A stretch of 64,000 bases of DNA from contig NZ_CP048630.1 in assembly GCF_010669125.1 (NCBI RefSeq), positions 3,592,001 through 3,656,000 on the forward strand, in the 5' to 3' direction. Below are positions 63,815 through 64,000 of the stretch, piece by piece. Under the pieces are notes generated by a model, which was given only the letters and a program-made list of their open reading frames with translations, was not told where the DNA came from and did not search any database. Position numbers and translations under genes: made by a program. Positions within the stretch are counted from its first letter, which is position 1. Each line of letters starts with the position of its first letter. The stretch is from Ancylobacter pratisalsi (GTDB taxonomy: Bacteria > Pseudomonadota > Alphaproteobacteria > Rhizobiales > Xanthobacteraceae).

Positions 63815-64000
63815 TCAGTCGCGCAGGCTGCGATAGGTGCCCTGAAGCGTCTCGAAGGCCGCGAAACGGCGCTGGTGCCACGCACGGGTCTGTGAGTCGG
63901 GCGCGTAGATGACCTCGATCTCGGACATTGAGGACATCGCCGTGGCGAGGCTGTCATAGCGGCCGGCGGCAAAGGCGCCCAGAACGGCCGAACCCAGCAG
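63815..64000 (-). CDS. C-terminal end of an FGGY-family carbohydrate kinase (partial)
   Basis: The minus strand reads LLGSAVLGAFAAGRYDSLA to the window edge, then EIEVIYAPDSQ, HQRRFAAFETLQGTYRSLRD and a stop (63817-63815). LGSA-x-LGA-x-AAG is the conserved C-terminal helix of FGGY kinases, and the spacing suits ribulokinase-like members. Only about 61 residues are inside the window; the start lies beyond base 64000. Confidence 0.8.
   Translation of the reverse strand: MLGSAVLGAFAAGRYDSLATAMSSMSEIEVIYAPDSQTRAWHQRRFAAFETLQGTYRSLRD

Noticed and set aside
63570..63836. 88-codon plus-strand frame upstream of rpsU
   Set aside because: It covers the expected rpsU promoter and leader and the end of the FGGY gene, and resembles no protein.
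1..64000. CRISPR array, tRNA, rRNA, insertion sequence or prophage
   Set aside because: No regular spaced repeats, cloverleaf, rRNA-like tract, transposase or integrase was recognised in reading the window.

Overview
The window is GC-rich, densely coded chromosomal DNA with no rRNA, tRNA, phage, insertion sequence or CRISPR array that I could see. Gene content points to an alphaproteobacterium of the Hyphomicrobiales, perhaps near Xanthobacteraceae. The clues are a fused CysNC, an AmiC/AmiR pair, a BigR/Blh persulfide operon and an S21 protein with a basic tail. The genus is inference; no marker RNA is present.

Layout. 0.3-5.0 kb: an exported esterase, then cysQ, cysD and cysNC for sulfate activation. 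5.1-6.2 kb: a flavin reductase-like protein and a small membrane protein. 6.3-14.7 kb: an amide-responsive unit. It holds the sensor AmiC, the ANTAR antiterminator AmiR, a leader with a dual hexaloop and an intrinsic terminator, a nitrilase-superfamily amidase, a branched-chain/urea-type ABC transporter (one subunit is a permease-ATPase fusion) and a DUF1028 protein. 14.8-16.7 kb: a YeiH-type exporter and a LysR regulator. 16.7-20.1 kb (minus): an HlyD/MacB-like exporter and a Cys-rich secreted protein. 20.3-23.1 kb: a two-component system and an LTXXQ periplasmic protein. 23.1-25.8 kb (minus): an SH3-domain secreted protein and a ClC channel with CBS domains. 25.9-28.3 kb: a persulfide operon (DUF2892, Blh, BigR, two YeeE-type transporters). 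28.4-35.5 kb: a GbsR-type regulator with cydDCABX for cytochrome bd-I. 35.6-36.5 kb: a cobalamin riboswitch and a CbiM-like permease.

36.6-59.9 kb is a large accessory catabolic region for nitrogen compounds. Two arms diverge around a short GntR/AMDase-like block. The minus arm is a PotDBCA-like ABC transporter, an amidohydrolase, a GAF protein, two more amidohydrolases, an amidase and a TetR regulator. The plus arm is a Dpp-like ABC transporter, a paralogous amidohydrolase, a second GAF protein and a dihydropyrimidinase. It is followed by a convergent AcnX dehydratase gene. Both arms therefore share the order transporter - amidohydrolase - stand-alone GAF protein - further ring or amide hydrolases. 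I take this as the best candidate for an undescribed system: uptake and stepwise hydrolysis of heterocyclic or amide nitrogen compounds. The substrate cannot be read from sequence.

60.0-64.0 kb: exported MsrB and MsrA, divergent from an ECF sigma factor and its membrane anti-sigma factor, with an ECF-type promoter in front of msrB. Then come rpsU and the 3' end of an FGGY sugar kinase gene cut by the window edge.
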